DNA of 64,000 nucleotides, from positions 31,127-95,126 of the forward strand of contig CACFNV010000001.1 in assembly GCA_902567635.1 (NCBI GenBank), in the 5' to 3' direction. Both the position numbers and the translations under genes were made by a program. The DNA is from an uncultured Alphaproteobacteria bacterium. GTDB lineage: Bacteria > Pseudomonadota > Alphaproteobacteria > Rhodobacterales > Rhodobacteraceae. This document shows positions 1 through 9,379 of this stretch, piece after piece. Within the stretch, counting starts at the first letter, position 1. Each line of letters opens with the position of its first letter. The notes under the pieces are model-generated. The model saw only the letters and a list, made by a program, of their open reading frames with translations. It did not search any database and was not told the DNA's origin.

Positions 1-329
1 TCTATTGAACATAGTTTCATAAAATCCTTGGTGAAATTTACCAAATCATAACTCCTACCCTTACTTATCATAAGTAGGACTGTATTTTTTAATTCACTAG
101 ATAATTTCAATTTTTCACAAACTTTCAAAAAAACCTTCTCTTGGTCGCCAGTGTCATAAATAGGATTTCGGAAAAAGTAATTCAATTCATTTTTATCTTT
201 CAAAATGCCTTTAAAAACATCTACTTCTTTCTCAATTTCAGAAAGTTTCTTGTTTTCTTTTGATAGTTCGAATAGGGCTAACGCATACCGAGCCGATGGT
301 TTTGAACTTATCTCGTTTAATTCCTGCAA
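1..329 (-). CDS. atpH: ATP synthase F1 subunit delta, N-terminal part (gene runs off the left edge)
   Basis: The minus strand reads an open frame from 329 to the window edge. The peptide begins with a TTG-encoded start, then QELNEISSKPSARYALALF, then a helical stretch typical of the delta/OSCP N-terminal domain (SxRYAxALFELA, then a segment around FRNPIYD). Delta links F1 to the stator b subunits. About 109 residues are visible of roughly 180. An in-frame TAA lies four codons upstream, so TTG at 329 is the only reasonable start; AAGG sits about seven bases before it. The rest of the atp operon should lie to the left. Confidence 0.85.
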   Translation of the reverse strand, partial: MQELNEISSKPSARYALALFELSKENKKLSEIEKEVDVFKGILKDKNELNYFFRNPIYDTGDQEKVFLKVCEKLKLSSELKNTVLLMISKGRSYDLVNFTKDFMKLCSI

Positions 330-392
330 TGATTTACCTTATATACTATTCAGAGTAGCCACTAACAAATTTGAAAGCACTCACTTGATACT

Positions 393-421
393 TTAATATC
401 AGAGCCTGGCTTCTCTGACAA
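393..421 (-). promoter_or_regulatory. candidate promoter of the atp operon
   Basis: On the minus strand TTGTCA (416-421) and TATTAA (393-398) are separated by exactly 17 bases, 64 bases before the atpH start. This fits a housekeeping sigma-70 promoter. The match is moderate and the region is AT-rich, so it is only a candidate. Confidence 0.35.
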
Positions 422-458
422 GTTGTCGATCGTATTTTTTTAAAAAAAACCATAATAT

Positions 459-1220
459 TCAAGTCGTGATCGTAGCCTTAACGTAAGTAGAGAGCTTCTT
501 TGTTTCTTTGGCACTTATTTTATGTGCTCCATATACACTTTTACTTGCCTCAACAATTAAAACCCCGCCAAAGAAGGGAAAATTAAATTTTTTTCCAACC
601 GCTTCCCAAAAGTTTATTGATCTTAACCAATATCCCTTTTTAGATGGTATTCCGTATAGAACGGAAAAAATACTATCAATATGAAATTGATTCTGTGAAA
701 GCAAGAAAGTTAGCTGATTTATAGTATAAGGCTTTCCAAAGCCGAATGGAGTATTGTCTGAGCGTGCCCATAAACCAGTTCTATTTGGAACCAAAAGAAT
801 TAATTTTCCCTTTCCATCTAAAACTCGAAAAGCTTCATTCAATAAATCGTCTTGATTTCTGCTAACCTCAAGCCCATGAGCCATTAATATAATATCTGCC
901 GAAGATGTATTTATTGGCCATGAAGTTTCATCAACTAAAACGGAGAGGTTCTTTTTATTCTTTGGCCAAGGCACAACACCCTGCTCACCAGGCATTAGAG
1001 AAACAATTTTAGGACTATTTACATTCAGGCTCGAGATTTTTGTAAGAGATTCCATGAAGGGACAAGTGAAACCGAACCCAATTATGAATTCACAAGAGTT
1101 ACTGCTCATTAAAGGAGTCAAGGTTTTACTTATAATCTTACCTACTTTTGTTCCCAGATCAGTATGAGAATAAAAGTTTTTCAATTCAGCAACATCCATT
1201 CTCATTTGTTGATATTCCAA
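459..1220 (-). CDS. class I SAM-dependent methyltransferase, alphaproteobacterial family next to gloB
   Basis: This is a 253-residue protein. After an N-terminal MDVAELKNFY element it shows a Rossmann methyltransferase core: a degenerate glycine motif (EFIIGFGFTCPFME), an acidic residue before a helix (SADIILMAHGLEVS) and a late strand (GKGKLILLVPNRTGLWAR). The substrate is unknown. The frame opens at TTG 1220 with AAGG five bases upstream; in-frame ATG codons at 1205 and 1199 are alternatives, and the latter gives the usual family N-terminus. The gene is divergent from gloB with 67 bases between them, and both may share regulatory DNA. Confidence 0.75.
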   Translation of the reverse strand: MEYQQMRMDVAELKNFYSHTDLGTKVGKIISKTLTPLMSSNSCEFIIGFGFTCPFMESLTKISSLNVNSPKIVSLMPGEQGVVPWPKNKKNLSVLVDETSWPINTSSADIILMAHGLEVSRNQDDLLNEAFRVLDGKGKLILLVPNRTGLWARSDNTPFGFGKPYTINQLTFLLSQNQFHIDSIFSVLYGIPSKKGYWLRSINFWEAVGKKFNFPFFGGVLIVEASKSVYGAHKISAKETKKLSTYVKATITT

Positions 1221-1287
1221 TGTTGCCTTAGCTTACAAAATATTGATAACATTATGTATTATAGTCTCAAAAAAGGAATAGTTACCG

Positions 1288-2052
1288 ATGTCTAAAATAA
1301 AAATTATACCGTGTCTTTCAGATAATTATGCATACCTTATCGTTGATGATCAAACAAAAAAGAATATTTTAATAGATGCTCCTGAAGCTGACCCTATCTT
1401 AGATTATTTAAAGAAAAATTCACTTAATTTAGATTATATCCTACTAACCCATCATCACGCTGATCATATAGATGGAGTAGAGAAGCTACGAAAAGAATAT
1501 AATTTAAAGGTCATAGGGGCAAAAAGAGATAAAAAGAGACTACCAGATCTAGACATTGAAGTTGAAGATGGTCAAACAGTTGATATCGGAGAAACGGAGT
1601 TTCATATTATTGATGTTGATGGTCACACTGTGGGTCATATTGCATTTATTTGGGTCGCAGAAAACATTAGTTTCACAGGAGACTCGCTTATGGTTATGGG
1701 TTGTGGAAGGTTATTTGAAGATACACCCGAAAAAATGTTTGAAAGCTTACAAAAATTTAAGCAATTTTCCAAGGATATGAAAATATACTCCGGTCATGAG
1801 TACACTAAATCAAACATAGAATTCGCTCTTAGCATAGACAAAAACAACCTAAAGCTTAAAGATCGACATAAAAGAGTTATAGAAACCTTGTCAAAAAACG
1901 AGCCAACAATTCCATCAACTTTAAGAGAGGAGTACGATACTAACCCATTTTTAAGACAGGACGATCCCTCGATAGTAAAAACGTTAAAAATGGAAACCCT
2001 AACCTCAGCTGAAAGATTTGCAAGAATAAGATCTTTAAAAGATAATTTTTAA
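1288..2052 (+). CDS. gloB: hydroxyacylglutathione hydrolase (glyoxalase II)
   Basis: A 254-residue metallo-beta-lactamase-fold enzyme that hydrolyses S-D-lactoylglutathione to D-lactate and glutathione, the second step of methylglyoxal detoxification in the cytoplasm. The dinuclear metal site is complete: THHHADH at residues 54-60, a later GHTVGH histidine, an FTGDSL aspartate and a SGHEYT histidine. The C-terminal substrate-binding domain (NPFLRQDDP) is intact and the length is normal for the family. It is divergent from the methyltransferase and followed 89 bases later by clpA. Confidence 0.93.
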   Translation: MSKIKIIPCLSDNYAYLIVDDQTKKNILIDAPEADPILDYLKKNSLNLDYILLTHHHADHIDGVEKLRKEYNLKVIGAKRDKKRLPDLDIEVEDGQTVDIGETEFHIIDVDGHTVGHIAFIWVAENISFTGDSLMVMGCGRLFEDTPEKMFESLQKFKQFSKDMKIYSGHEYTKSNIEFALSIDKNNLKLKDRHKRVIETLSKNEPTIPSTLREEYDTNPFLRQDDPSIVKTLKMETLTSAERFARIRSLKDNF

Positions 2053-2110
2053 CTTTGAGTCAGAAATTTAGGTTTTACTATTTCATAGTTTCGGTTTAAA
2101 ACTGATTTAA

Positions 2111-2130
2111 TAGTCATAAATAGTCATAAA
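2111..2130 (+). repeat. tandem decamer before clpA
   Basis: TAGTCATAAA occurs twice head-to-tail (2111-2120, 2121-2130), ending 11 bases before the clpA ATG and abutting its ribosome-binding site. The same decamer occurs once more at 18063-18072 in the ileS/truA divergent region. It could be a regulator site or chance in AT-rich DNA. Confidence 0.4.
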
Positions 2131-2141
2131 AAAGGATCGAA

Positions 2142-4451
2142 ATGCCTTCATTTTCTAGTTCACTTGAAAAAAGCATACACAGCGCTTTAAAGCTGGCAAA
2201 TGAGAGAAATCATGAGTTAGCCACACTGGAACATCTTCTTTTAGCTTTATTAGACGAAAAAGATGCTTCTAATGTTTTGTTAGCATGTGATGTCAATGTC
2301 AAAGAGTTAAGAACAAATATTGAAAACTTTTTGAATAATGAACTTGGAAGTTTAGTAACCGAAGTTGAAGGAAGCGAAGCTGTTCCAACTACGGGATTTC
2401 AAAGAGTTATACAAAGAGCCGCTATTCATGTCCAAAGCTCCGGACGCAATGAAGTTACTGGAGCTAATGTTTTAGTAGCGATTTTTGCAGAACGAGAAAG
2501 TCATGCCGCATTTTTTCTTCAGGAACAAAATATGACCAGGTATGATGCAGTTAACTTTATAGCTCATGGTGTTTCCAAGAATCCAAACTTTGGAGAAAAT
2601 AAAAATGAAGATAATATGGATGAACAGTCCTTGGAAAATGATAAAAAAGATTCAGAAAAGGAGAGTGCGCTTTCAAAATATTGCATAAACCTGAACAAAA
2701 AATCAAAGGAAGGTCAAATAGATCCACTAATAGGTAGAGCCATTGAAGTGGAGAGATGCATACAGATACTTTGTCGGCGAAGAAAAAATAATCCGATACT
2801 GGTTGGTGATCCTGGCGTAGGTAAAACTGCAATTGCGGAAGGCTTGGCTAGAAAAATTATAAACGATCAGACGCCGAAAGTTCTAAAAAACTGTATAATT
2901 TATTCTCTAGATATGGGCTCTCTTCTTGCAGGAACTAGATATAGGGGTGATTTTGAAGAAAGACTGAAGCTTGTTATGAAAGAGTTAGCAAATGAAAAAT
3001 CTGCCATACTTTTTATTGATGAGATTCATACCGTCATAGGAGCTGGGGCGACTTCGGGTGGAGCAATGGACGCTTCAAACTTACTGAAACCATCTCTACA
3101 AGACGGCTCTTTAAGATGCATGGGATCTACAACTTATAAGGAATTCAGAAATCACTTTGAAAAAGATAGAGCTCTCGCGAGGCGGTTTCAAAAGGTCGAT
3201 GTTAACGAGCCCTCTGCAGAAGATACAGTCAAAATATTGAATGGCCTAAAACAGTATTTTGAAGATCATCACAAAATAAAATATTCAAACGATTCGATAA
3301 GGTCTGCAGTAGAATTAGCCACCAAATATATTCACGATAGAAAGCTTCCTGATAAAGCAATTGATGTTATCGACGAAGCTGGAGCTGCTCAAAGCTTATT
3401 TATGGAGAATAAAAGAAAAAAAATAATTGGTGTTAGAGAGATTGAGGATATAGTTTCAAAAATAGCTAGAATTCCTTCAAAAAGAATTTCTAAAAATGAC
3501 TCTGAGGTTCTTCAAGACCTCGAAAAATCGCTTAAACGAGTTGTGTTTGGTCAAGATAAAGCTATAGAAATGCTTTCTTCATCTATTAAATTGTCAAGAG
3601 CTGGGCTTCGTGAACCTGAAAAACCAATTGGAAGTTATCTATTTGCTGGTCCGACTGGAGTTGGAAAAACAGAGGTCTGCAAACAACTTGCAGATGTTCT
3701 TGGCGTTGATTTATTGCGGTTTGACATGTCAGAGTATATGGAGAAGCATTCTGTTTCCAGATTAATAGGAGCTCCTCCCGGGTATGTAGGGTTTGATCAA
3801 GGAGGGTTGCTAACAGATGGTGTAGATCAACAACCCTACTGCGTTCTTTTGCTAGATGAGATAGAAAAAGCGCACCCTGATGTTTTCAATATTTTGTTAC
3901 AAGTAATGGATCACGGCAAGTTGACTGATCACAATGGCAAAAGGGTAGACTTTAGAAATGTAATTTTAGTAATGACATCTAATGCAGGCGCAAGTGAGCA
4001 GGCTAAAGAAGCTATTGGTTTTAATAGAAGCGTAAGGATAGGTGAAGCTGACGCTGCAATTGAAAAAATGTTTACTCCTGAATTTAGAAACAGACTTGAT
4101 TCAGTTATTACTTTTAACTCACTACCAATGGAGATAGTTATACAAGTTGTAGAAAAATTTATACTACAATTGGAAGGGCAACTAATAGATAGAAATGTTA
4201 CAATTGAATTCTCAAAGGAGTCATTGGAGTGGATTGCTGGTGAGGGTTATGACTCAAAAATGGGTGCGAGACCTCTATCTAGAAAAATACAAGAGCATAT
4301 TAAAAAACCACTATCAGAAGAGTTGCTTTTTGGAGCTCTTAAAAAAGGCGGTGTTGTAAAAATAGGCGTCCAAAAAGGAGTGCTAAAATTAGGATATAAA
4401 TCTATTGACTCCAATAGAACAAAAAGAGTTAAAGACAAGATTTTAACTTGA
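2142..4451 (+). CDS. clpA: ATP-dependent Clp protease ATP-binding subunit ClpA
   Basis: A 769-residue AAA+ unfoldase that feeds substrates to ClpP. It has a double Clp N-domain (residues 1-145), a charged linker, AAA module 1 (Walker A GDPGVGKTA at 222-230) and AAA module 2 (Walker A GPTGVGKTE near 505). An IGF tripeptide in EAIGFNRS matches the ClpP-docking loop, and a Clp D2-small domain closes the protein. No clpS adaptor gene lies upstream, unlike in many proteobacteria. AAGGA precedes the ATG. It converges on the OmpA-like gene with a four-base gap. Confidence 0.95.
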   Translation: MPSFSSSLEKSIHSALKLANERNHELATLEHLLLALLDEKDASNVLLACDVNVKELRTNIENFLNNELGSLVTEVEGSEAVPTTGFQRVIQRAAIHVQSSGRNEVTGANVLVAIFAERESHAAFFLQEQNMTRYDAVNFIAHGVSKNPNFGENKNEDNMDEQSLENDKKDSEKESALSKYCINLNKKSKEGQIDPLIGRAIEVERCIQILCRRRKNNPILVGDPGVGKTAIAEGLARKIINDQTPKVLKNCIIYSLDMGSLLAGTRYRGDFEERLKLVMKELANEKSAILFIDEIHTVIGAGATSGGAMDASNLLKPSLQDGSLRCMGSTTYKEFRNHFEKDRALARRFQKVDVNEPSAEDTVKILNGLKQYFEDHHKIKYSNDSIRSAVELATKYIHDRKLPDKAIDVIDEAGAAQSLFMENKRKKIIGVREIEDIVSKIARIPSKRISKNDSEVLQDLEKSLKRVVFGQDKAIEMLSSSIKLSRAGLREPEKPIGSYLFAGPTGVGKTEVCKQLADVLGVDLLRFDMSEYMEKHSVSRLIGAPPGYVGFDQGGLLTDGVDQQPYCVLLLDEIEKAHPDVFNILLQVMDHGKLTDHNGKRVDFRNVILVMTSNAGASEQAKEAIGFNRSVRIGEADAAIEKMFTPEFRNRLDSVITFNSLPMEIVIQVVEKFILQLEGQLIDRNVTIEFSKESLEWIAGEGYDSKMGARPLSRKIQEHIKKPLSEELLFGALKKGGVVKIGVQKGVLKLGYKSIDSNRTKRVKDKILT

Positions 4452-4455
4452 CCGT

Positions 4456-6159
4456 TTATCTCTCTGTTAGCTTGAACTCAATTCTCCTATTTTTTGCTAA
4501 ATCTTCATTTGAATCTGAAAAAGAAATTGGCTGATGTTCTCCAAAACCTGCGGCGGAAAGACGTTTTGGGTCAATATCTTGACTTCTTATCATATATCTC
4601 ACTACTGATAAGGATCTTGCCTGACTAAGTTCCCAGTTGTCATCAAAATTACTAGACTCGCTTACAGGGGTAATATCGGTGTGACCATCAACTCTTAAAA
4701 TCCAGTTGATATCTTCAGGTATAATTAGAGAAATATCTTTTAAAACTCTGGAAATTTGATCTAACTGTTCTTGACCCTTATAACCTAAGTCTGCCGAACC
4801 TTTATCAAATAAAACCTCTGAAGAAAAAACAAACCTATCTCCTACCACATCTATTCCATCAACCTCTCCCAAAATCTTTTTTAAACGCCCAAAGAATTCG
4901 GACCTATATTCTCTAAGATTTTTTGCTTCACTCTCCAATCTTTTTCTTTCTTTTTCTTCCAATTGTGCTCTTACCCTTTGCTCAGATGCTACTTTTGCCA
5001 AGGCAGCGTTCAATTTTGCTCCCAAAGCTTGTATCTCAACATTATTGGAATAATCCTTTTTGATTGTCTCATCTAGTATGGATGTCAACTGATCCAATTT
5101 TTCGCTTAAATCAGAAGCTTGTAACGTTAGCCTAGCTACTTCTTCTCTTGAAGCTTTAGTTTTTTCTTCCTCAGCTGAAAGTCTGAGTCGGGCTTCTCTC
5201 AGAGCCAAATCTCTTGTTTGCATAATAGTTTCATTATCTACAAGCCTTTTCTCTAACCTTTCAGATCTCTTTTCTAGTAAAGCCTTTGCCTCTCGACTTG
5301 CTGCTAAAAGTTTTAGCGTTTCCATAGCGTTTTTTCTCTCTTCCTCTAAAGCAAGGGTCAGAATAGCTAGCTCTTCTTTATTATTTGCAAGAGATTCTTT
5401 CAGATTTTTTATAGCGAATTGCTCAAGAAGCCTTCTTTTTTCAGCATCTGTTAAATCTTTCGAAACTTTATCTAACCTTTCTCTAGACTCTGATAAAGCG
5501 ATTTCACTTGTTTCCAATTTACCTAAAATATCCTTTTTTTCAGATAATTGAATTTTGTTTTCATACTTCAGTTTTTTAACAAGCAACTCTAATGCTTCAT
5601 TAGTTGCTGCCATAATTTTTTCTTCTTTTATCTTTTTATTTATTTGTTTTCTGGCTCTTGCTAAAGCTAGTTCAGCAGCTTCCTTTTTAGATACTTCAGA
5701 ACTCAGATTATCTTTTTCTGTTTTCAACTGATTACTCAACTCCAGCCTTTTTGTAATAAGTGAGGCAACTTGCAGTTCAAAATCTTTTATTTCTTTTGTT
5801 GCAATATCCATCTCTTTTCTCAATTCTAACAAAAGACTTATTTTCTGATTCAACTCCTTCTCACGTAATTTCAATTCATTTGATTGCTGACTAAAACTTG
5901 TTTCTAATGAAGTCTTCTCACTGCGCAAAAGGCCTAATTGATCACTTAAAGATTTTAAATCATTTCCAAGCTCTGAAAGTTCCACTTCTTGTTCGCTAAG
6001 TTCTATCTCCTGAACAGATATCGTATCCCGTAATATAGATTGAATGATCATAAAAATAGACAAAATGAACATTAAGATAAGTAGAATTGCAGTCATAGCA
6101 TCCACAAAGCCTGGCCAGATATTTGCTGTGAATCGCTCTCCACTCCTTCTGGTCAACAT
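4456..6159 (-). CDS. MotB/OmpA-like peptidoglycan-binding protein with long coiled coil
   Basis: A 567-residue protein. A short basic N-terminus precedes one membrane helix (about residues 15-40, WPGFVDAMTAILLILMFILS) like MotB/TolR. About 370 residues of heptad-rich coiled coil follow, then a C-terminal OmpA domain (DGHTDITPVSE, AGFGEHQPI, NRRIEFKL) that should hold peptidoglycan. The aspartate in FVDAMTA sits where stator proteins carry their proton-binding Asp. The gene follows its ExbB/MotA-like partner by five bases, so the two probably form one inner-membrane ion-driven complex reaching across the periplasm. Its function is not established. Confidence 0.8.
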   Translation of the reverse strand: MLTRRSGERFTANIWPGFVDAMTAILLILMFILSIFMIIQSILRDTISVQEIELSEQEVELSELGNDLKSLSDQLGLLRSEKTSLETSFSQQSNELKLREKELNQKISLLLELRKEMDIATKEIKDFELQVASLITKRLELSNQLKTEKDNLSSEVSKKEAAELALARARKQINKKIKEEKIMAATNEALELLVKKLKYENKIQLSEKKDILGKLETSEIALSESRERLDKVSKDLTDAEKRRLLEQFAIKNLKESLANNKEELAILTLALEEERKNAMETLKLLAASREAKALLEKRSERLEKRLVDNETIMQTRDLALREARLRLSAEEEKTKASREEVARLTLQASDLSEKLDQLTSILDETIKKDYSNNVEIQALGAKLNAALAKVASEQRVRAQLEEKERKRLESEAKNLREYRSEFFGRLKKILGEVDGIDVVGDRFVFSSEVLFDKGSADLGYKGQEQLDQISRVLKDISLIIPEDINWILRVDGHTDITPVSESSNFDDNWELSQARSLSVVRYMIRSQDIDPKRLSAAGFGEHQPISFSDSNEDLAKNRRIEFKLTER

Positions 6160-6164
6160 GTTTA

Positions 6165-7388
6165 TTAACCCTTTTTATTGCCTCTAGCCAATTCAATAAT
6201 CGCTCTACTTAATTCAGATAGATCCGATCTCAGGTCTGCTAATGCATCTTGTCGTGAATTTATTAGTTCATCTACTAATTTAGATATTTGGACTTCTATG
6301 TTTCTCAATCTAGTAACACTTTCTAGGTCCTTTGAGCTACTTTCTCCAAACTGACCTTTAATTAAAGTGTTTAAATCGTTTTGACTAGAAATCAATTTAT
6401 CTATAGAACTCTTATCAAAAGAACCTGCTCCATTGTTTGAAGAAGAAACCGAAACTTTAGAATTAATTAATGCTTTAATTGAATCTGATAAATTATTAAT
6501 CTGCTCATCAGTTTTAGATCTATATTTTTCAGACGTTTCAACAATTTCACTTAATGACGAAACTTGTTGCCCTAATTGAGCAATCAACGGACCAAAATTA
6601 CTGTTGTTACCGTTAGAGCCCCCTGTATCACCATCACCAAAGAAACCAATACTTGTAAATGAAGAAAGCCATTCTTCCAGTTGCATGTAGAATCTATTTT
6701 GTCCATGTCCTGCAAAAAGTTCAAGTAGACCAACAACTAAACTACCAGCCAAGCCTAAAAGAGATGATGCAAAAGCCGTACCCATCCCCCCCAACTGCCC
6801 TTCCAGGCCCTCCATTAAATTGTCAAAAACTTCGATAGCAGTCTGCCCTTCCTTTGGGACTAAGCTCTTTATAGTATTAACAACCTCTGGTACAGTTATT
6901 GCCAAACCATAAAATGTTCCTAAAAGGCCAAGAAAAATCAATAAATTGATCACATAACGAGTCAAGTCCCTCGCTTCATTTAATCTTGTTGCAACAGAAT
7001 CTAAAATTGAATTTAAGGAACTTGAAGTCAAGATTGTTTTTGTTTTTCTGCCTTTTAGAAGAGACGCCAAGGGCACTAGAATTTTAGGAGGATTGACAAA
7101 CTCATGACCAGGTCGATCAAGTGCAAAATTTTCCACCCAATTTACTGCAGCAAATACCACAAAAACTTGCCAAAAACAGCAAAGAACTCCAAAAATAAAT
7201 ACTGTCAGTATAACGCCGTTTAGGTAAGGTGATGACAAAAATATAGGTGCAACAGAAGGAAACATAAGGTATGCGCCTACAAATACGAGAACTAAAGATA
7301 ATAACATCAAAACAATTTGTTGTACCGGTTGCCCAAAGTCTTGTGCTTCGGTCTTTATAAAATTGAAAGAGTACTTTTTCTTTGGCAA
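6165..7388 (-). CDS. MotA/TolQ/ExbB-like membrane channel protein
   Basis: A 407-residue protein with two N-terminal membrane helices (about 25-95), then two more in a MotA/ExbB core. The core holds LLIFLGLLGTFYGLAITVP and GMGTAFASSLLGLAGSLVVG, where the Thr/Ala-rich face forms a proton path. The C-terminal 130 residues are polar and predicted helical or coiled. It is translated just before the OmpA-like partner and likely forms the ring around its transmembrane helix. No flagellar genes are nearby, so a swimming-motor role is unlikely. Confidence 0.8.
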   Translation of the reverse strand: MPKKKYSFNFIKTEAQDFGQPVQQIVLMLLSLVLVFVGAYLMFPSVAPIFLSSPYLNGVILTVFIFGVLCCFWQVFVVFAAVNWVENFALDRPGHEFVNPPKILVPLASLLKGRKTKTILTSSSLNSILDSVATRLNEARDLTRYVINLLIFLGLLGTFYGLAITVPEVVNTIKSLVPKEGQTAIEVFDNLMEGLEGQLGGMGTAFASSLLGLAGSLVVGLLELFAGHGQNRFYMQLEEWLSSFTSIGFFGDGDTGGSNGNNSNFGPLIAQLGQQVSSLSEIVETSEKYRSKTDEQINNLSDSIKALINSKVSVSSSNNGAGSFDKSSIDKLISSQNDLNTLIKGQFGESSSKDLESVTRLRNIEVQISKLVDELINSRQDALADLRSDLSELSRAIIELARGNKKG

Positions 7389-7490
7389 TATTTTTCCAAT
7401 ATGATTTTTTTATCTTTTTTCTTCTATGAGCTTAAAAGATATCATTACTGATCGCTAGATATAAATTGTAATTTGTTATATCAAAATATA

Positions 7491-8468
7491 ATGAAAAAAA
7501 AAATAATTACATTTTTACTCACCTTTTTTGTGATTATGGTTTCAAGCTATATGGTTTGGTTTTATGTAGCTAAAAAGCAAGAAAAAATTTTATTGGAAGC
7601 CTTAAGTCATACCTTAGATTCTAATATTAAAAATTCAAACTTTAAAACTTCAGGATTCCCTTACAGATTTTTCACAGAAATAAAAAATATCAATTCACAG
7701 ATTGCGAACACTAATTACAAGGTTTTGATCCCCAAAGCTGATATACTAAGAATGGCTTATAATCTAAGAAAAACCATTATTTTAATTGATAAACCCGTGA
7801 TTAAAGGAGACTTTTCAAGTTCTTTATACTTCACTGCAAAAGAGTCAAGATTAAGTTTATCAGGGGTGTCGATAGCTGAAAAATTCAAGCTTATATCACA
7901 AACAAATGGTATTAAAGTAATAGGTAATAATGAGATTGAAATTGCAGATATTGACCAAGCAATAGTTGCTCTAAGAGATATCTCAAGGGGTGAAATTGAA
8001 GTCTATATAAGATTGGATAGAGTAAGTTTAAGAAAAGATTCAAATGATTTTATTCGATTAAACAGAGAAGTAGATAGTCAGTTATTACTAAGCGGGTCTT
8101 TGCATTATGAGCCATTTTCAACACAATCTGAAAAACCAAATTTTGAAAGGAAACCTTTTATTATAGAAACTGTAAATTTTATGAATGAGTTTTTAAAACT
8201 GAATTGCGATTTAAAGCTTTATTTAAGTACAAATAAAATTTACACGAATAAAGAAGAAAAATGCTTTTTGAAAATCTCCCCCAATATCTTTAATTTAATT
8301 ACCACAAATAATCCAGAAATAGTAAAATTTATATATCTAATAAAGGCGTTTGTGAGCTTAAAGCTATTAACAAACCCCGAAAACTTCATCGAAATTCCTT
8401 TCTTGATATCTGTAAAAAATAATATCGTATTCATCAACAAAAAGAATGTCTTTGAATTAAATTTTTAA
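7491..8468 (+). CDS. DUF2125 family protein, membrane-anchored
   Basis: About 325 residues. An N-terminal KKKIITFLLTFFVIMVSSYMVWFYVA segment is a signal anchor, followed by a mostly beta-rich periplasmic part. The resemblance is to the alphaproteobacterial DUF2125 family, which is frequently found next to tyrA/hisC as here; no biochemical role is known to me. The frame is open from TTG 7473, but ATG 7491 starts directly at the basic n-region of the anchor and is preferred. It converges on tyrA with a seven-base gap. Confidence 0.65.
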   Translation: MKKKIITFLLTFFVIMVSSYMVWFYVAKKQEKILLEALSHTLDSNIKNSNFKTSGFPYRFFTEIKNINSQIANTNYKVLIPKADILRMAYNLRKTIILIDKPVIKGDFSSSLYFTAKESRLSLSGVSIAEKFKLISQTNGIKVIGNNEIEIADIDQAIVALRDISRGEIEVYIRLDRVSLRKDSNDFIRLNREVDSQLLLSGSLHYEPFSTQSEKPNFERKPFIIETVNFMNEFLKLNCDLKLYLSTNKIYTNKEEKCFLKISPNIFNLITTNNPEIVKFIYLIKAFVSLKLLTNPENFIEIPFLISVKNNIVFINKKNVFELNF

Positions 8469-8475
8469 CAAAAAT

Positions 8476-9378
8476 TTAGTTTCTTCCAAAATCTGGGTTT
8501 TTTGTGTCTTGGCCAGCCTCAACAATACTTTTTCTGATATCTCTTGTTCTTTCAAAATATTTCAAAAGATAATCTCCGTCCTCTCTCCTTATAGCTCGCT
8601 GTAACGAAAAAAGCTCTTCTGTAAACCTACCAAGAACTTCTAAGTGTGCTTTTTTGTTATTTAAAAAAATATCTCTCCACATTGTTGGATCCGATGCTGC
8701 TATTCTGGTGAAGTCACGAAAACCTGCAGCAGAATAATTTATAATCTCTGACTCAGTAACAGTCTCAAGATCATTAGCAACTCCCACCACAGTATAAGCG
8801 ATAAGGTGTGGAGCATGAGAAGTTACAGCCAAAACTAAATCATGGTGTTCTGGGGTCATTATCTTTATGTTCATACCTAATGAAGACCAGAAATTTTTCA
8901 CTTTCATTACAGCTTTGGGGTCTGTTAGCGCCAAGGGAGTAAGAATACACCATCGGCCTTCAAACAAACCAGCAAAACCGGACTCAGGTCCTGATTTTTC
9001 TGTGCCTGCAACTGGATGACCAGGAACAAACAAATCCATTTTTTCTTTTAAAATAGGTTCTAGACTTTCTATAAGTGATAATTTTACTGAACCAACGTCA
9101 GTAATAATCATTTCTGAAGTAATTTCCCCACTTAAACTTTTTACAACTTCAGGAATTTGCCCAACAGGTACGCAGAGTATAACAAGGTTTGCATCCTTTA
9201 AAGCTTCATTTAAATTATTCTTTACGTCACAAAATCTTATTTTTCTTGCTGACTCTCTTACCTTAGGACAAATATCATACCCATTTATCTCAACTTTTTT
9301 CCATTTCTCTTTTGCTGAAAGAGCTATTGAAGAAGCTATTAAGCCTAAGCCAATAAGTGTTATTCTTTTGAATATCAA
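8476..9378 (-). CDS. tyrA: prephenate/arogenate dehydrogenase
   Basis: A 300-residue NAD(P)-dependent enzyme of tyrosine synthesis. The N-terminal Rossmann motif GLGLIASSIA binds the cofactor. VPGHPVAGTEKSGPES and VTSHAPHLIAY carry the family's catalytic and substrate histidines, and AAGFRDFTRIAASDP completes the helical dimer domain. There is no ACT or chorismate mutase domain, so it is the monofunctional form. It starts at TTG 9378, one base after the hisC stop, with GGGGA upstream, which suggests coupled translation. The partner HisC-type aminotransferase may also act on aromatic substrates. Confidence 0.92.
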   Translation of the reverse strand: MIFKRITLIGLGLIASSIALSAKEKWKKVEINGYDICPKVRESARKIRFCDVKNNLNEALKDANLVILCVPVGQIPEVVKSLSGEITSEMIITDVGSVKLSLIESLEPILKEKMDLFVPGHPVAGTEKSGPESGFAGLFEGRWCILTPLALTDPKAVMKVKNFWSSLGMNIKIMTPEHHDLVLAVTSHAPHLIAYTVVGVANDLETVTESEIINYSAAGFRDFTRIAASDPTMWRDIFLNNKKAHLEVLGRFTEELFSLQRAIRREDGDYLLKYFERTRDIRKSIVEAGQDTKNPDFGRN

Positions 9379-9379
9379 T

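Noticed and set aside
205..396. Plus-strand 63-codon open frame
   Set aside because: It is antisense to atpH, which shows clear family conservation on the other strand.
501..540. Third sigma-54 site at TTTGGCAC near 513
   Set aside because: The spacing from GG to the next GC is 14 rather than 10 bases, and it lies inside the methyltransferase coding region.
4456..7388. Zorya-type anti-phage system (ZorA/ZorB-like pair)
   Set aside because: The MotA-like and OmpA-like pair fits ZorAB in outline, but no ZorC, ZorD or ZorE helicase or nuclease gene is adjacent; neighbours are clpA and DUF2125/tyrA, and such pairs are chromosomal fixtures in related alphaproteobacteria.
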